Below, one piece after another: positions 26,987 to 35,674 of a stretch of 53,114 bases of DNA; positions within the stretch are counted from its first letter, which is position 1; every line of letters begins with the position of its first letter. Source of the stretch: Gluconacetobacter dulcium (GTDB lineage: Bacteria; Pseudomonadota; Alphaproteobacteria; Acetobacterales; Acetobacteraceae); assembly GCF_014174165.1 (NCBI RefSeq), contig NZ_JABEQN010000030.1, positions 1 to 53,114 on the forward strand, read 5' to 3'. The notes below the pieces were generated by a model. It saw only the letters and a list, made by a program, of their open reading frames with translations, was not told where the DNA came from and ran no database searches. The position numbers and the translations under genes were made by a program.

Positions 26987-28438
26987 GTGCAGCCCCGGCT
27001 TTTCAGCTTGAGCCGCGCCCCGGATGCGGGCGCGGGCTCGGTGCTGGGGGGGAGTGACCGCCTGCCGCGTGGTATCTGGAAAATCGCCAGTGTCGCGGCC
27101 ATCGGTTCGTTCATGGCGCAGCTCGACGCCACGATCGTGAACGTCTCGCTACCGGGGTTGGCGGGAACGCTGCATGCCGCGTTCCCGACCATCCAGTGGG
27201 TCATGAGCGGGTATCTGCTGGCGCTTGCGCTGACCTTGCCGCTCAATGGCTGGCTGGTCGACCGCATCGGTGCCCGCGCGCTGTATCTCCGGTGTTTCGC
27301 GGCGTTTACCCTGGCATCGGGCCTGTGCGGGCTGGCATGGTCGGCACCGTCGCTGATCGGGTTTCGCGTGGTGCAGGGCATGGCGGGCGGCCTGCTGGCG
27401 CCGATGGCGCAGATGCTGGTCGCGCGGGCCGCCGGCCGGCATCTGCCGCGCGTGGCCAGCATGGTGACGATGCCGATCCTGCTGGCGCCGCTTCTGGGGC
27501 CGATCGTCGCGGGGGGGATTCTGACATTTGCTTCCTGGCGCTGGATCTTTCTGTTCAACCTGCCGGTCGGCCTTCTGGCTTTTGCGCTCGCGTGGCGTTT
27601 TTTGCCCGATGACAGGCAGGAGGCGCGCCCGCGTGCGCTCGATCTGACCGGTCTGGCGCTGCTCTCGCCGGCTCTTGTGTTCTTTCTTTACGGCATCGAT
27701 CGTCTTGGCCAGCGCGTGGGCGGTGCGCTGGTGTGTGGCGGGCTGCTGCTTTTCGCGCTGTATGGCGTGTGGGCGCAGCGGAAGGGTGATGATGCCCTGA
27801 TCGACCTGCGGCTGTTCGGGGGACGGGTTTTTTCCGCTTCGGTCGCCACCCTGTTCCTGCTGAACGGCGCCCTGTTCGCGGGGCAGATGCTTGTGCCCGT
27901 CTGGCTGATCCACGGATGCGGCCTGTCGCCCGACCGGGTTGGCTGGCTGATGATGCCGATGGGGCTGGGCATGATGTGCACCTATCCGTTGATGGGGCGT
28001 CTTACGGACCGGTTCGGTATCCGGAGACTGACGAACTGCGGCGCGCTGGCGGCATTTGCGGGGGCTCTGCTGCTTGTGTTTCTTGCGCTGCGTGGGTCAG
28101 CTTTTTCACTTCTGGCCGGCGCGCTGTTTCTGCGGGGGGCCGGGATGGGGGCGATCGGCATTCCGTCCATGAGCGCGGGATATGCCTCGGTGAAGCGGGA
28201 GGACCTGCCGGTTGCGACCACGGCGCTGAATATCGTGCAGAGGCTGGGCGGCCCGATCTGGACGACGCTGTGCGCGATGACGTTGGGTGGGCAGGCATCC
28301 GCCAGCCCGTTCATGGCATCGCGGGCCTTTGGGCTGGCGTTCGGTCTGCTGTGCGTGCTGCATGCGGGGCTGTTCCTCGCAACCCTATTGCTGCCCGTGC
28401 GGCTGGCCGGGAAGCGCGGGGGATCGGCGCCGGATTGA
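26987..28438 (+). CDS. MFS multidrug transporter, DHA2 type (483 aa)
   Basis: This is a drug:H+ antiporter of the major facilitator superfamily with about 13-14 hydrophobic segments. Motif A-like GWLVDRIGARALYLR follows the second helix. The antiporter motif C region (LAPLLGPIVAGGI) and the early AQLDATIVNVSLPG motif D1 are both clear, as in the EmrB/QacA group. It starts at a GTG 13 bp after the isochorismatase-like gene. With the divergent TetR gene this is a typical regulated efflux unit; the substrate is not known. Confidence 0.9.
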   Translation: MQPRLFSLSRAPDAGAGSVLGGSDRLPRGIWKIASVAAIGSFMAQLDATIVNVSLPGLAGTLHAAFPTIQWVMSGYLLALALTLPLNGWLVDRIGARALYLRCFAAFTLASGLCGLAWSAPSLIGFRVVQGMAGGLLAPMAQMLVARAAGRHLPRVASMVTMPILLAPLLGPIVAGGILTFASWRWIFLFNLPVGLLAFALAWRFLPDDRQEARPRALDLTGLALLSPALVFFLYGIDRLGQRVGGALVCGGLLLFALYGVWAQRKGDDALIDLRLFGGRVFSASVATLFLLNGALFAGQMLVPVWLIHGCGLSPDRVGWLMMPMGLGMMCTYPLMGRLTDRFGIRRLTNCGALAAFAGALLLVFLALRGSAFSLLAGALFLRGAGMGAIGIPSMSAGYASVKREDLPVATTALNIVQRLGGPIWTTLCAMTLGGQASASPFMASRAFGLAFGLLCVLHAGLFLATLLLPVRLAGKRGGSAPD

Positions 28439-28499
28439 CGCGAATTATCGTGGATCTTTATGCTGATATGATCGCCATAAGATTTGCGGGTGGAATACA

Positions 28500-28976
28500 A
28501 TGCGCGGAATCGTTCTCGATTATGACCCCAGGAATGGAGAAGGATTGATCAGCGGGGACGATAATCATCGGTATAAATTCAGGGGGACGAGCGTAAAGTC
28601 TGATTTTTCATCCCTGAAAAGCGGCGCAAGGGTCGATTTCGATCCGGGCAATGGCGAGGCGTTCTCGATATTTGTTCTGCGTGATCAGGCAGCGGGCGGC
28701 ATCAATATAGATATCAATACATCAGGAGAGAAATCGAAGGTCGTTGCGGGTCTTTTGGCGATCTTTCTGGGCGGGTTCGGGATTCATAAATTTTATCTGG
28801 GATACAATAAAGCCGGCATCGTCATGCTGCTCTTTACGATGTTCGGATTTCTGTTTTTTGGTATCCCTGGTGCGATTATCTGGCTGATCGGCTTGATCGA
28901 GGGCGTTATCTATATTTCGAAGTCCGATCAGGATTTTTTCGAGACGTATGTCGCTCATCAGAAAGAATGGTTCTGA
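28500..28976 (+). CDS. Cold-shock-like domain fused to TM2 domain (158 aa)
   Basis: Residues 1-60 read like a compact cold-shock/S1-like beta barrel (MRGIVLDYDPRNGEGLISGD, then RYKFRG and ARVDFD). Residues 78-148 form a TM2 domain: two hydrophobic helices with LAIFLGGFGIHKFYLGYNKA between them and an inner-face IYISKSDQDFF tail. Base composition is visibly more AT-rich than its neighbours, and codons ending in A or T are frequent, which may point to transfer. The function of this architecture is unknown; TM2 domains occur with many partner domains. A short AT-rich leader (28439-28499) probably holds its own promoter. Confidence 0.82.
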   Translation: MRGIVLDYDPRNGEGLISGDDNHRYKFRGTSVKSDFSSLKSGARVDFDPGNGEAFSIFVLRDQAAGGINIDINTSGEKSKVVAGLLAIFLGGFGIHKFYLGYNKAGIVMLLFTMFGFLFFGIPGAIIWLIGLIEGVIYISKSDQDFFETYVAHQKEWF

Positions 28977-29032
28977 AAGCCGGTCCGGGCAGGTTTCGGG
29001 CGGATGGGCCAGGCTTCCCTGGCCGGGGGCGG

Positions 29033-29950
29033 TCATGATCCTTTCGGTTGGGATGGCCTGAAAAGCAGGATGGCGACGAGCATCATCAGATATTGCATGC
29101 CGATGCCCGGAATGCTGAACATGACGCCGTTATCGCCTCCGTTGAGCCATGCGGGACCGGCGACGAGCAGGTGGACGATCTGGAACGGGCTGCTGTCGGC
29201 ATGGGGGTCGGGCGAACCCAGGACGATGTTGGACAAATCGGCGACGGCATGGGCGCCGGCACCCAGCCAGAGAGAGCCCGTGACGCGGCGGAGGCCGCAC
29301 AGGACGAGTCCCGACAGGAACAGCAGGACGATTTCGACGATATTTTCGCCGTTATTGGCCAGGTGAAAGGTGGCGAAGACGAGGGACGTAGCGAGAGCGG
29401 CGGGCCACCAGCCGATGGCGTCTTTAAGGCGCTGCTGCGGATAGCCACGGAACCACAACTCTTCGGTCAATCCGACGATGGTGAGGGTGGCGGCCGAGAG
29501 CAGGATGATCGCGGCCGTGACCGGGCCGTTCCAGATCAGCCCGGTAAAGCGCAGGCCGCCGAAGAGACATTCGAATGCCCCCAGGAGCAGGGCGCCGACC
29601 AGCGATAACCCGCATCCCTGCGCGATGCGCAGGAGAGCCGTCCTGTCGAGCGGAAAGCCGCAATAGGCGGCATCCTTCCGCGTCGTCGCGGCGAAGGCGG
29701 CCGTGAGGCAGCAGATCAGAAACAGCATGAACAGTTCGTGGAGGCATAGATTGCCCAGCTTTGCGGTGGTGTGCGCGGCGGGGGACGAGCCGGGCCTGTC
29801 GGACAGCAGGAGAAAGCCCGGCAGGTGAATATATTTGAATGCCACCAGAGAAAGAATGAAATACCCTGCGACGGAGGCGATGCCTGGCAGGGTCTTTCGC
29901 AGAGAGCGCGGCATGAACGGTTCCCGGACTGATTTGTTCCAGGGTAGCAT
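29033..29950 (-). CDS. CPBP-family intramembrane metalloprotease (305 aa)
   Basis: This is a multi-pass protein of the CPBP (CAAX prenyl protease 2/bacteriocin-processing, Abi) family. The catalytic E163-E-x-x-x-R168 (TEELWFRGYPQQ) and the two later His positions H196 (VFATFHLANN) and H234 (GAGAHAVADL) are all present, so it should be active. The substrate is unknown; family members process peptides or modify immunity to them. A second start at 29914 (MPRSLRK) is possible. It is isolated, with convergent TM2 and co-directional pqqE neighbours. Confidence 0.87.
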   Translation of the reverse strand: MLPWNKSVREPFMPRSLRKTLPGIASVAGYFILSLVAFKYIHLPGFLLLSDRPGSSPAAHTTAKLGNLCLHELFMLFLICCLTAAFAATTRKDAAYCGFPLDRTALLRIAQGCGLSLVGALLLGAFECLFGGLRFTGLIWNGPVTAAIILLSAATLTIVGLTEELWFRGYPQQRLKDAIGWWPAALATSLVFATFHLANNGENIVEIVLLFLSGLVLCGLRRVTGSLWLGAGAHAVADLSNIVLGSPDPHADSSPFQIVHLLVAGPAWLNGGDNGVMFSIPGIGMQYLMMLVAILLFRPSQPKGS

Positions 29951-30025
29951 CGTCCTGTCTGGCGTGACAGCCGGCTGGAGCGGAGACTGCCTGAACGGGC
30001 GTGCAGTCGGGACGGTGAAGAGACT

Positions 30026-31141
30026 CTAACCGGGTGCGTTGCCGTAGCGGCGATAGACCAGCGGGGGTGGTGTTTCCGGCAGGTCGGCGAGGATCTTGCT
30101 GATGCGGGCGTGGTCGGGCGAGCGGGTGCAGACCGGGTCGGTGGCCGCAGCGTCGCCCAGCAGGGCCAGGGCCTGGCAGCGGCAGCCGCCCCAGTCCTGC
30201 TCGCGCAGGTCGCAGCCGCGGCAGGGTTCGGGCATCCAGTCCGTGCCGCGAAACAGGCGGAACAGGGGGGCGTCGGCCCAGATGGCGGCCAGACTGTCGG
30301 TGCGGATGTCGGGGATGGGGACGCCCGTGATCGTCTCGGCGGCGTGGCAGGGCAGGACGTGGCCGGTGGGGGAGATATTGACGAAGCGTCGACCCCAGCC
30401 GCCCATGCAGGGTTTGGGCTGGTCGGCATAGTAGTCGGGGGTGACGTAGTCGATCGCGAGTGTTCCGGCGAGCCGGGTGCGGGCGTCTTCGACCGCGCGG
30501 GTGGCGTCTTCGAGCTGGGCGCGGCTGGGCATGAGGGCGGCGCGGTTGACCAGCCCCCAGCCATAATACTGGGTATGTGCGATTTCGGCCCGGCGGGCGC
30601 CCAGTTCTACCGCCAGATCGAGCATGCGCCCGATGCGGCCGACATTGCCGCGATGAATGACGAAATTGGTCGTCAGCGGCATGCCTTCGGCCACGATCAG
30701 GCGCGCGGCGGCCAGTTTTTTTGCCTGCGCGCCGGGCATGCCGCCCATGGTCTCGGCCGGTGCCGTGTCCACGTCCTGGAACGAGAGCTGCACATGGTCC
30801 AGCCCGGCTTCGGCCAGTTGGGCCAGGGTGGCTTCGGTGAGCAGCACGCCGGAGGTGATGAGGTTGCTGTACAGCCCCAGCGATGCCGCGTGGCGCACCA
30901 GTTCGGGCAGGTCGCGCCGGGCCATCGGCTCGCCGCCGGAGAAATGGACCTGCAACACGCCCAGCTCCGCCGCCTGTTCCAGCACGCGGCGCCAGTCGTC
31001 GGTGCCAAGCTCGCCCTCCCGCCCGTCCAGCGCCAGCGGGTTGGAGCAATATGGGCATTGCAGCGGGCAGCGATGCGTCAGCTCGGCAAGCAGGCTCATC
31101 GGGGGCTGGACGGGGGCGGGAGGGGCCGGGGCGATGGTCAT
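30026..31141 (-). CDS. pqqE: PqqA peptide cyclase, radical SAM (371 aa)
   Basis: PqqE is the radical-SAM enzyme that links the Glu and Tyr side chains of PqqA, the first chemical step of PQQ synthesis. The cluster-binding C25-x3-C29-x2-C32 ([13 protein letters not shown]) is near the N-terminus, and the SPASM-type auxiliary cysteines are in [17 protein letters not shown] near the C-terminus. The open frame extends far upstream, but the ATG at 31141 overlaps the pqqD stop as ATGA, which sets the start. It acts with PqqD, which presents PqqA. Confidence 0.97.
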   Translation of the reverse strand: MTIAPAPPAPVQPPMSLLAELTHRCPLQCPYCSNPLALDGREGELGTDDWRRVLEQAAELGVLQVHFSGGEPMARRDLPELVRHAASLGLYSNLITSGVLLTEATLAQLAEAGLDHVQLSFQDVDTAPAETMGGMPGAQAKKLAAARLIVAEGMPLTTNFVIHRGNVGRIGRMLDLAVELGARRAEIAHTQYYGWGLVNRAALMPSRAQLEDATRAVEDARTRLAGTLAIDYVTPDYYADQPKPCMGGWGRRFVNISPTGHVLPCHAAETITGVPIPDIRTDSLAAIWADAPLFRLFRGTDWMPEPCRGCDLREQDWGGCRCQALALLGDAAATDPVCTRSPDHARISKILADLPETPPPLVYRRYGNAPG

Positions 31142-31434
31142 GCTGTCAGCACCTGCCGTTCGGTCAGGCTGGCGATCATCTCCAGCACATCCTGCGCGAT
31201 GACGGGGCGCGGGGCGGCGAACCGCTCGGCCAGGGTGTCGATGATGGCGGACACCGGTCGCGTGCCGTCCACCAGACGCAGGATCTCGGCGGCGATCGGG
31301 TCGGCGATGAAGGCGCGTTCGGGCGCCTGGATCACCCACTGGTCGCGCACCCGGTCATGGTGCAGGCGGGTGCCGCGCAGGAAGCGGACGATTGTTTCCT
31401 CGCCGACCGGGGACGGAGTGGGGGCGCCGGTCAT
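31138..31434 (-). CDS. pqqD: PqqA-binding chaperone PqqD (98 aa)
   Basis: PqqD is the small recognition-element protein that binds the PqqA peptide and delivers it to PqqE. The fold is visible in the order [20 protein letters not shown], then [19 protein letters not shown] and [14 protein letters not shown]. The start ATG at 31434 overlaps the pqqC stop by 4 bp and its own stop overlaps the pqqE start by 4 bp, a fully coupled arrangement. Confidence 0.95.
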   Translation of the reverse strand: MTGAPTPSPVGEETIVRFLRGTRLHHDRVRDQWVIQAPERAFIADPIAAEILRLVDGTRPVSAIIDTLAERFAAPRPVIAQDVLEMIASLTERQVLTA

Positions 31435-32168
31435 GAGGCGTCGGGCGTGAAGGCGCCGGGCGGGATGCGGCCGGGGACGACATAGGCGTAATCCAGCGCA
31501 TCGAGCATCGACCACAGCACGGCGCATTTGAAGGTCAGCGCGTCCAGCACCGCTTTCTGCTCGGCGGCGGTGCGGGCATGTTCGCGCACATAGGCCAGGG
31601 CGAAGTCGGAATCGCGCGGGGCCTGGGTCAGCCGGGGCTGGAAATAGGCCAGCGTTTCGGGCGTGACGAAATCATAATGGCGCAGCATGCCCGACACGCG
31701 CTCGCTGATGATGGTGGGCGAGAACAGTTCGGTCAGCGACGAGGCGATGGCTTCCAGGATCGGGCGGTCGCGGACGAATTCCACATACGCATCGACGGCG
31801 AAGCGGGTGGCGGGGAGCAGGCCCGCCAGCGACTCGACATAGGCGCGGTCCAGCCCGACGCCGTCGGTGAGTTTCAGCCAGCGGGCGACGCCGCCGGTGC
31901 CCGGGGCGTCGCCGTCATGATCGACCAGTCGCCGCCGCCATTCGCGGCGCAGGTCGGCCGTCGGCAGGCGGGCCAGCAGGGTCGCGTCCTTGGCGGGGAT
32001 GCGGCACTGGTAATAATAGCGGTTGAGCGCCCAGGCCTGCACCTGGCCTTTCGTCAGGCGCCCGTCATGCAGGGCCCGGTGGAAGGGATGCAGGTTGTGG
32101 TAGCGCTCGGCGCCGATGGCGCGCAGCGCGGCCTCCAGGTCGTCGGGAGAGAGCGGGCGGTCCGTCAT
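31431..32168 (-). CDS. pqqC: Pyrroloquinoline-quinone synthase (245 aa)
   Basis: PqqC is a cofactorless oxidase that performs the final ring closure and eight-electron oxidation giving PQQ. The protein is all-helical, with family segments RYHNLHPFHRALHDGRLTKG, QVQAWALNRYYYQCRIPAKD and YDFVTPETLAYFQPRL. The start ATG at 32168 overlaps the pqqB stop as ATGA; a further 12 upstream codons of open frame are rejected for that reason. The length is close to the usual 250 aa. Confidence 0.96.
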   Translation of the reverse strand: MTDRPLSPDDLEAALRAIGAERYHNLHPFHRALHDGRLTKGQVQAWALNRYYYQCRIPAKDATLLARLPTADLRREWRRRLVDHDGDAPGTGGVARWLKLTDGVGLDRAYVESLAGLLPATRFAVDAYVEFVRDRPILEAIASSLTELFSPTIISERVSGMLRHYDFVTPETLAYFQPRLTQAPRDSDFALAYVREHARTAAEQKAVLDALTFKCAVLWSMLDALDYAYVVPGRIPPGAFTPDAS

Positions 32169-33088
32169 GCCGTTATCCTCATACCATCGAAGGCCACGTC
32201 CCATCCGGCTGCGTTGGCCGAAGCGCGCTCCGGGCTGTCGGCCAGCAGGACGGGGTTGGAATTATTGATGTGGATCAGGATTTTGTGCCCGATTTCCAGA
32301 TCGGACAGTGCGCTGATCGTACCGTCCGGACCGCTGACCGACATATGGCCCATGCGCTGGCCGGTCTTCTGCCCCAGCCCGGCGCGGAGCATCTCGTCGT
32401 CGGTCCAGAGCGTGCCGTCGAAGAACACGATGTCCGCCCCGCGCAGACGAGCCCGCAGCGCGTCGGTCATGCGTGCGCAGCCGGGAATGAAGAAGACGTG
32501 GCGCGTGCCGTCGGTGATCGACAGCCCCACCGTCTCGCCATTTTCGACGATGGCCGCCGGATCGGGGCCGGTTTCGGCGTAGAGCGGCACTTTGCCGGGC
32601 ACCGCGAAGGGGGTGATCGTCAGCCCGGCCGGGGTGCCGTCGGGCAGCGCCAGCGCGCAGGGCGCGTCCAGCGCCAGGGCGTGGCGCGGTACGATGGTGC
32701 GGTCCAGGGCTTCGAAGATCGGGTTGGCATCCAGCAGGTCCAGCACCGGGCGCGTGCCCAGCAGGGTGAAAGGCTGGCGCTCGCGCAGGGTCAGCAGGCC
32801 GGTCACGGTATCGACCTCGCCGCCGGTCAGGATCACCCCGGCGATGGGGGTGGAGCGCAGGCCGTCGCGCGGGTGCAGCGAAGGTGTCTGGCCGATCTGC
32901 GCGCGCAGGTCCGGCGAGGCGTTGACGACGAACCAGTGCGCGCCGTCGCCGCTGATGGCGATCGAGGCCTGGGTGCGGGGCAGAGCGTCCGGGTCGCCCG
33001 ATCGGGCGCGCCGGCATCCGGCCGCGTTGGAATTCCATTGCGGGAAGCCGCCGCCAGCGGCCGCGCCGAGAACGATGATGTCGATCAT
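32165..33088 (-). CDS. pqqB: PqqB, metallo-beta-lactamase-fold protein of PQQ synthesis (307 aa)
   Basis: PqqB belongs to the metallo-beta-lactamase fold and is required for an oxidative step on the cross-linked tyrosine before PqqC. It starts MIDIIVLGAAAGGGFPQWN, the conserved N-terminus, followed by the CRRARSGD Zn-region. VILTGGEVDTVTGLLTLRE, FFDGTLWTDDEM and GHMSVSGPDG also match the family. It is the first of the coupled B-C-D-E set and follows pqqA after 60 bp that holds two alternative hairpins. Confidence 0.96.
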   Translation of the reverse strand: MIDIIVLGAAAGGGFPQWNSNAAGCRRARSGDPDALPRTQASIAISGDGAHWFVVNASPDLRAQIGQTPSLHPRDGLRSTPIAGVILTGGEVDTVTGLLTLRERQPFTLLGTRPVLDLLDANPIFEALDRTIVPRHALALDAPCALALPDGTPAGLTITPFAVPGKVPLYAETGPDPAAIVENGETVGLSITDGTRHVFFIPGCARMTDALRARLRGADIVFFDGTLWTDDEMLRAGLGQKTGQRMGHMSVSGPDGTISALSDLEIGHKILIHINNSNPVLLADSPERASANAAGWDVAFDGMRITA

Positions 33089-33110
33089 GGCGCAGATATC
33101 TAGAACAGAA

Positions 33111-33147
33111 ACGCCGCCCGCACGAGGCTGGGCGGCGTCTCGTGCGG
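33111..33147 (-). promoter_or_regulatory. Mutually exclusive hairpins between pqqA and pqqB (attenuator-like)
   Basis: Read on the minus strand after the pqqA stop, hairpin 1 pairs CCGCACGAG (33147-33139) with CTCGTGCGG (33126-33118). Hairpin 2 pairs ACGCCGCCC (33138-33130) with GGGCGGCGT (33119-33111) and is followed by TTCTGTTCT. Both stems are 9 perfect base pairs. They share bases at 33118-33119 and interleave, so they cannot form together. Hairpin 2 looks terminator-like, hairpin 1 would block it. This could set a high pqqA to low pqqB-E ratio. Confidence 0.65.
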
Positions 33148-33148
33148 C

Positions 33149-33229
33149 TTATTTCTTCTGGCCGCAGACGTAGCTGTTGATTTCCGCGCCCAGCGGAATT
33201 TCGGTGATCTTCGGAGCAGTCCAGGCCAT
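33149..33229 (-). CDS. pqqA: PqqA precursor peptide (26 aa)
   Basis: This is the ribosomally made precursor of PQQ. It is 26 residues long, begins MAWTAPKITEIPLGAEI and ends VCGQKK. Glu16 and Tyr20, spaced E-x-x-x-Y, are the residues fused to build PQQ. A strong GGAGG lies just upstream of the ATG at 33229. The open frame continues upstream, giving a 62-residue version, but the conserved 26-residue form and the ribosome site favour the short start. Confidence 0.97.
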   Translation of the reverse strand: MAWTAPKITEIPLGAEINSYVCGQKK

Positions 33230-33361
33230 GTGATCCTCCATCATTCTGGTCATGAAGGCGGGGCTTCCGCTTTCAGGTTGGATGTGAGCCCCGATGATGG
33301 CGGCTTTCAACCCTTGATCGTCGCCTTTTGCGACCATTGCCGTTCAGAACTCTCACGTTTC

Positions 33362-33387
33362 TGTGACGTTGGGGTGTTTGTGACGTT
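33362..33387. promoter_or_regulatory. Direct repeat upstream of pqqA
   Basis: TGTGACGTT occurs at 33362-33370 and again at 33379-33387, 17 bp apart; the following bases (GGGGTG and CGGGTG) are also nearly the same. A related GGACGTC lies at 33393-33399. The repeats are about 130-160 bp upstream of pqqA, where a promoter or activator site is expected. The rest of 33230-33555 has no gene I can support. Confidence 0.4.
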
Positions 33388-33555
33388 CGGGTGGACGTCA
33401 AGGGGGGCGAGGGGTCACATCTCCGCACCGGGCGCGTGGCACCAATGCTGGCGTGCGTTATGGCTTGCGTCGGCGCGGGTGGGGGACTACGCCCCTTTTC
33501 AACAATGGTCGGACGGGTTCCGACTGCTGGTTGCCGTTGGCGAGGCTGGGGCGTG

Positions 33556-34779
33556 ATGCTGGCTCCCGAGAGTGAAGAAGCGGATTCGTTCGAGACGCGC
33601 CAGCAGCAGCGGGCCATAGAGGTGGTGCGCCGCAGCCGCTTCAGCGCGCAGACCATCTGCCTGCTGATCCTGACGGTGCTGGCCGTTTTCTACACCCTGT
33701 ATTTCGCGGCGGCGATCATCCTGCCGATCGTGCTGGCGCTGGTGGCCAACCTGCTGCTGTCGACGCCGATGCGCCTGCTGCATGCGCGCCTGAAGCTGCC
33801 CAAGACGTTGGCCGCCCTGACCCTGATCCTGTGCCTGTTCGGGGTGATCGGGGCGATCGGCACCGCGATTTCGGTCCCGGCCGCCGGCTGGATCAGCCGT
33901 GCGCCGCAGACCATGGCGGCGATCCAGGCGCATATGGCGGTCCTGCGTGGGCCGCTGCGGATGATTCAGGCGGCCAATGAGCGGATCGACAGTTTTCTGG
34001 CGGTGGTCAGCGGGCGTGGGAGCGGCGGGGGGCATGCCGCGCTGCTGGCGTCGTCCGCGCCCTCCGGCCAGGGGGGCCTGGGGATGTTCGGCTCCAGCGT
34101 GCTGCTGGGGACTCGGGCATTCGTGGGGCAGCTCTTTACCATGATGCTGATGCTGTTCTTCCTGCTGGCGCAGGGGGACAGCCTGCTGCGGCGCTTCGTC
34201 GAGATCATGCCGACCTTTGCCGACAAGCGCCGCGCGGTGCAGATCGCCTACCAGATCGAACGCAACGTCTCGCTGTACCTGACGACGATCACGATCATCA
34301 ACGTGCTGGTCGGGCTGGCGAACATGCTGCAATGCTGGGTGTTCGGCCTGCCCAACCCGCTATTGTGGGGCGTGCTGGCCTTCCTGCTGAACTACATCCC
34401 CATCATCGGCCCGCTGACCGGGATTGCGATCTATTTCGTCGTCAGCCTGTTCGTCTTTCCCTCGATGCTCCAGGCGCTGCTGCCGCCGATGGTCTATCTG
34501 TGCATCCATCTGATGGAAGGCGAGACGATCACGCCCATGGTGCTGGCCCGGCGTTTCACGCTCAATCCGGTGCTGGTCATGGGGTCGCTGATGTTCTGGG
34601 ACTGGCTGTGGGGGGTGTGGGGGGCGTTTCTCTCGGTGCCGATGCTCGCGGTCTTCAAGATCATCTGCGACCATGTGGAGGTGCTGACGCCGATCGGCCA
34701 CGTCGTCGGCGGCCCGACGCGCGGCCCGAAGAGCCGTCCGGCCGCCGCTCTCCCCGAGACGAGCCACGAGGCGGATTAA
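33556..34779 (+). CDS. AI-2E/PerM-family transporter (407 aa)
   Basis: This is a membrane protein of the AI-2 exporter (PerM/TqsA) superfamily. Two N-terminal hydrophobic hairpins (about 37-55 and 56-75) precede a soluble segment, then a block of helices with LFFLLAQGDSLLRRFVEIMP and LWGVLAFLLNYIPIIGPLTG, the family's PxxG signature, and the final GVWGAFLSVPMLAVFKII. The real substrate of most members is unknown. I start at the ATG at 33556; GTG at 33553 and longer upstream starts are possible. No terminator was found in the 58-bp gap to the convergent regulator gene. Confidence 0.87.
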   Translation: MLAPESEEADSFETRQQQRAIEVVRRSRFSAQTICLLILTVLAVFYTLYFAAAIILPIVLALVANLLLSTPMRLLHARLKLPKTLAALTLILCLFGVIGAIGTAISVPAAGWISRAPQTMAAIQAHMAVLRGPLRMIQAANERIDSFLAVVSGRGSGGGHAALLASSAPSGQGGLGMFGSSVLLGTRAFVGQLFTMMLMLFFLLAQGDSLLRRFVEIMPTFADKRRAVQIAYQIERNVSLYLTTITIINVLVGLANMLQCWVFGLPNPLLWGVLAFLLNYIPIIGPLTGIAIYFVVSLFVFPSMLQALLPPMVYLCIHLMEGETITPMVLARRFTLNPVLVMGSLMFWDWLWGVWGAFLSVPMLAVFKIICDHVEVLTPIGHVVGGPTRGPKSRPAAALPETSHEAD

Positions 34780-34837
34780 AAACCTGTTTCAGAAGCCCTG
34801 ATGGCCCCTCGTGGCCGCCCGCCGGCAGCCGCGCTGT

Positions 34838-35593
34838 TCAGCCGGCCTCGCCGGCGGCCAGGGCGTGGAGGCGCTCCATCGCGATGATGCGCACGGTGTG
34901 ACCCTTGCCGATCGTGACCAGCCGTTCGGTCCGCATCCAGCTCAGTGTGCGGCTGACCGTTTCGATCGTCAGGCCCAGATAGTCGGCCATGTCCGAGCGG
35001 GTCATGGGCAGCGGCACGTCTTCGGACGGATTGGCGACCTCGCGCACGCGCTCCAGCAGGAAGCTGGCCACCCGTTCGCGCGCGGTCTTGCGGCCCAGCA
35101 GCAGCATCTGGTTCTGCGCCGCCACCAGTTCGTTCGATGCTTCCGCCAGCAGCCTGCGTTCCAGGCGGGGAAAATCGTCCATCAACAGCCGCATCCGCGC
35201 CCGCGAAAACCGGCACAGTCGCACCGTGTCTATCGCCTCGGCACCGAACGCATACAGGTCGGACACCGCCAGACCGAGGAAATGGCCGGTGGTGGCGAAG
35301 CCGGTGATCTGCCGGCGCCCGTCGGGCAGGGCCTTGAACAGCTTCACGTTGCCTGACGTGATATTGTAGAAATCGGTGGCCGGGGCGCCTTCCTCGATGA
35401 AGCTGCGGCCCGGCAGGACCAGCGTTTCGACCGCCGTTTCGGCCAGTCGGGCGATGTCGTCATCGTCGATGACGCTGCATACGCTCTGGGCCCGGATGCC
35501 GCAGCTCAGGCAATAGCCGGGCTGGCGGTGGGCTCCGGCCAGAATCAGGCGACGCGGACGGGCATCGCGCTGGCAGGCGGTCTGGTCAGACAT
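34838..35593 (-). CDS. Crp/Fnr regulator of FnrN type with Fe-S cysteines (251 aa)
   Basis: This is an oxygen-sensing transcription factor. Four cysteines suited to a [4Fe-4S] cluster are present: C28, C31 and C39 (CLSCGIRAQSVC) and C127 (VRLCRFS). A cyclic-nucleotide-binding-like beta barrel (about 50-135) is followed by a dimer helix and a winged helix. The recognition helix reads LTIETVSRTLSWM; E211, S214 and R215 are the FNR residues that contact TTGAT. Matching FNR boxes lie at 35838-35851 and 36385-36398, upstream of the next genes on the plus strand, so those genes are its likely targets. Confidence 0.93.
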   Translation of the reverse strand: MSDQTACQRDARPRRLILAGAHRQPGYCLSCGIRAQSVCSVIDDDDIARLAETAVETLVLPGRSFIEEGAPATDFYNITSGNVKLFKALPDGRRQITGFATTGHFLGLAVSDLYAFGAEAIDTVRLCRFSRARMRLLMDDFPRLERRLLAEASNELVAAQNQMLLLGRKTARERVASFLLERVREVANPSEDVPLPMTRSDMADYLGLTIETVSRTLSWMRTERLVTIGKGHTVRIIAMERLHALAAGEAG

Positions 35594-35674
35594 ATCGTCC
35601 GGGTTCCTCCCGGTTCAGGCCCGCGGGACAGCGGACCGGTCGTTTTGGCACGGACGGCCATCCGTCCGCTAAGA

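Noticed and set aside
33230-33337. 36-residue N-terminal extension of PqqA
   Set aside because: The 26-residue form is conserved and has GGAGG directly upstream; the extension is probably just open frame in the leader.
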